Shown here piece after piece: positions 6,700 to 8,643 of a stretch of 8,643 nucleotides of DNA. The first letter of the stretch is position 1; every line of letters begins with the position of its first letter. The translations under genes were made by a program, and so were the position numbers. The notes beneath the pieces are model-generated. The model was not told where the DNA came from and searched no databases. It saw nothing but the letters and a program-made list of their open reading frames with translations. The stretch comes from an uncultured Bacteroidota bacterium (lineage in GTDB: Bacteria > Bacteroidota > Bacteroidia > Chitinophagales > Chitinophagaceae), in assembly GCA_946479535.1 (NCBI GenBank), contig CAMLGP010000083.1, forward strand, positions 1 to 8,643, read 5' to 3'.

Positions 6700-7989
6700 T
6701 TAAATGACAACCAACTCATAAAATTCTTCGGGAACCAGGTATTTCTGAGCCATCTCCTGTAATTCCTGGGCAGTGATCTTCTTAATGGTATTGATGGAAT
6801 TCTGGAAATAACTTCCATCAAGGTCATTAAGTATGATGTTTTTCCATCTTGCAATGATCTGGAAAGGTCCGTCCAGATCACCCAGGATACTTCCCATCAT
6901 ATAATTCTGCACCAGCAGTAATTCCTCGTCATCTACTTTTTCCTCACGCAATCTTTTCATTTCCTTGTATACCTCACTGATCGTTGCCTCGGTTACTTCC
7001 TTGCCCGCCTCTGTGCTAATCATCCAGGCAGAACTATGCACATGGTTTTGAAGATAGCTATGAATGCCGTAGGTATAACCTTTGTCTTCCCGGACATTAA
7101 GCATCAGGCGGGAACCAAAAAATCCTCCAAAAAGATTATTTAATACCATGGTTTTCAGAAAATCCGGGTGATGCCGGTTGGGAAATGGTCTCGCCAGCCT
7201 GATTGATCCCTGCACCCCATTTTCATCATTGGTAATACGATATTTCTTTTCTTTCGCAATTACAATTTCATGCTTTTGATCCTTCACCTCCATATTTGCC
7301 AGATCACCAAAATACTCATTGAGTAAAGGTTCCAGATCAGATGGAAGTTTGCCCGCAACAAAAATGATCAGCTTTCCCTGCTGGTAATAATTCTTATAGA
7401 AATCAACCAGCTGATCTCGCTGAAGACTATCAAAATCTTCTTCCGAGGTGAACTTTCCGTAAGGATGGTTCTCTCCGTATAAATAAGTATCGATAAGACG
7501 GCCGGCAACAAAATCACTTTTCTTCAAATTCACTTTCAATCGCTGCTTCATATTTTGCCGATAGATATCCAGTTCTTCCTGGGGCATCGTGGAGTCACTG
7601 ATCAATTCTTTAACTGCCGGCAACAATTCGCCGATATGTCGGGTAAGGCAATGAAGTGACAGGACAGCAGTTTCATTATAGCAGGCCCTGTTCAGATAGG
7701 AACCATAATAATCAAAATGCTCATTGATCTGAAATGCATTCTTTTTTGTGGTACCGTTCTTTAAAAGAAAATTACTGGACGCAGCTACGAGGTTCTGCTT
7801 CTCATAAGAATTGCCTGCAAAAAATACCCATTCTATAGCCAGCACATCCTCAGCACCAGCATTAATGGTATAAACATCCACTCCATTCTTCAGCGTGAAC
7901 TTGCCGTAAGGTTTCAGATGAAGATCAAAGTTTACTGCGTCCACAATAGCTGGAGCATTCTTTCTATTCAATTTAATAGTCTCTTTCAT
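6700..7989 (-). CDS. M16 peptidase-like protein without the HxxEH zinc motif
   Basis: This protein has the two-lobed M16 (insulinase/pitrilysin-like) layout in about 429 aa, the usual size of the two-domain M16B type. At the position where active members carry HxxEH, it reads SSNFLLKNGT (71-80), so the zinc ligands are lost. The C-terminal lobe keeps an Arg/Tyr pair, R300 and Y307 in VREDKGYTYG, spaced seven residues apart as in the non-catalytic partner of bacterial M16B heterodimers, where they help hold substrate. It probably pairs with the M16 protein encoded directly upstream. ATG at the complement of 7987-7989 is preferred; it begins MKETIKLNRK and leaves a 5-bp gap to the stop upstream. 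An in-frame TTG at the complement of 7996-7998 would add three residues and overlap that stop, and is less likely. No signal peptide is visible. Confidence 0.87.
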   Translation of the reverse strand: MKETIKLNRKNAPAIVDAVNFDLHLKPYGKFTLKNGVDVYTINAGAEDVLAIEWVFFAGNSYEKQNLVAASSNFLLKNGTTKKNAFQINEHFDYYGSYLNRACYNETAVLSLHCLTRHIGELLPAVKELISDSTMPQEELDIYRQNMKQRLKVNLKKSDFVAGRLIDTYLYGENHPYGKFTSEEDFDSLQRDQLVDFYKNYYQQGKLIIFVAGKLPSDLEPLLNEYFGDLANMEVKDQKHEIVIAKEKKYRITNDENGVQGSIRLARPFPNRHHPDFLKTMVLNNLFGGFFGSRLMLNVREDKGYTYGIHSYLQNHVHSSAWMISTEAGKEVTEATISEVYKEMKRLREEKVDDEELLLVQNYMMGSILGDLDGPFQIIARWKNIILNDLDGSYFQNSINTIKKITAQELQEMAQKYLVPEEFYELVVI

Positions 7990-7994
7990 TTCAT

Positions 7995-8643
7995 TCAATT
8001 ATCCGACAGATAATACATCGTATTGCTATTGGCTGGCCGGAATATATTCCGGCTCTCCTGCAAAATATCTTCAGAAGTCACTGATGCATACTTTTCCAGT
8101 GCAAAATTGAACCAGCTTGCATCGCCCAGCAGTTCATAATAGGCCAAACTGCTTGCCCTGTTCATCAGGCTCATATCCTCAAAGGCCATCATGCTTTCCG
8201 TTTTGTTCTTCACTTTTTGAAGTTCAGCCTCCGTAACTATGGTATTCCTCATGGTATCCAAAACTTCCTCTACCGCTTTCTCTGCTTCTGCAGCAGTTAC
8301 CCCTTTTACCAGTTTTCCTTCAATACAGAGCAAACCAGCATCTGTACTTCCATAATGATAGCATTCAATATTGCTGAATAGTTTTTTCTCCTTTACCAAA
8401 GCCTGGTGCAAACGGGATGAGCCACCGCCGCCGAGTATATCTGATAAAAGATCTACTACATAATATCTTCTGTCAAGGCGTGGATAGATATGCCAGCATT
8501 TATAGAATGCATCCAATGGAACCCTGGCTTTTACTTCCAGCCGGCGCTCTTTCGTCTGCTCAGGCTCCTGTGGCACATTTCTTTTATATTTCTCGCCCGC
8601 AGGAATATCGCCAAACCATTTTTCCGATAATTCTTTCACCTTC
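7995..8643 (-). CDS. M16 family zinc peptidase, C-terminal part (5' end outside window)
   Basis: The frame runs off the right edge and ends with TGA at the complement of 7995-7997, leaving 215 visible residues. They form the tail of the first M16 lobe and the second lobe. The fragment begins KVKELSEKWFGDIPAG, the standard junction just after the 'AGD' strand of M16 proteases. It continues with EPEQTKERRLEV, YPRLDRRYYVVDLLSDILGGGGSSRLHQALVKEKK and a C-terminal helical region (ASLAYYELLGDASWF). The Gly/Ser-rich SSRL turn is typical of the M16C domain. The zinc-binding HxxEH would lie outside the window, so activity is not confirmed, but tandem M16 pairs usually have one active member and the downstream partner has lost its zinc site. 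The GTG at 8637-8639 is an internal codon, not the start, since the frame continues upstream of it. Confidence 0.87.
   Translation of the reverse strand, partial: KVKELSEKWFGDIPAGEKYKRNVPQEPEQTKERRLEVKARVPLDAFYKCWHIYPRLDRRYYVVDLLSDILGGGGSSRLHQALVKEKKLFSNIECYHYGSTDAGLLCIEGKLVKGVTAAEAEKAVEEVLDTMRNTIVTEAELQKVKNKTESMMAFEDMSLMNRASSLAYYELLGDASWFNFALEKYASVTSEDILQESRNIFRPANSNTMYYLSDN

Overview
This window reads as a chromosomal housekeeping segment from a Bacteroidota bacterium, most likely Sphingobacteriia/Chitinophagia (a Chitinophagaceae-like lineage). The evidence is a fused E1-alpha/E1-beta 2-oxoacid dehydrogenase in one chain, a tandem pair of M16 peptidase genes, start codons without Shine-Dalgarno sequences, a TAnnTTTG-type promoter element, and two hypothetical proteins with a Bacteroidota flavour. 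The lineage call is inference from gene style, not from a marker gene.

Layout. The left half (1-4282) is on the plus strand. It holds the 3' end of an uncharacterised gene (1-225), a 181-aa conserved hypothetical protein with an SH3/Tudor-like N-terminus (268-813), a secreted D-aminoacylase-family amidohydrolase (848-2434), and an MsbA-like ABC exporter half-transporter (from 2501). The exporter frame is cut by an in-frame TAG at 4076-4078. The missing C-terminal 67 codons, including the H-loop histidine, follow in the same frame to a TAA at 4280-4282.

The right half (4279-8643) is on the minus strand. In transcription order it holds the 3' part of an M16 peptidase gene that runs off the right edge, a second M16 protein without the zinc motif, a small YvlD-type four-helix membrane protein, and a fused branched-chain-type 2-oxoacid dehydrogenase E1. 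Gaps between these genes are 5, 23 and 49 bp, so they may be one transcription unit whose promoter lies outside the window. The two half-windows converge on a shared TTAA at 4279-4282.

Functional links. The two M16 proteins probably form one heterodimeric protease, one chain supplying the metal site and the other the Arg/Tyr pair. The E1 gene would need E2 and E3 subunits encoded elsewhere. No stretch over 300 bases lacks a gene. I see no tRNA, rRNA, CRISPR array, insertion sequence, prophage or defence system, and no convincing undescribed system. The most notable observation is the nonsense codon in the ABC transporter.
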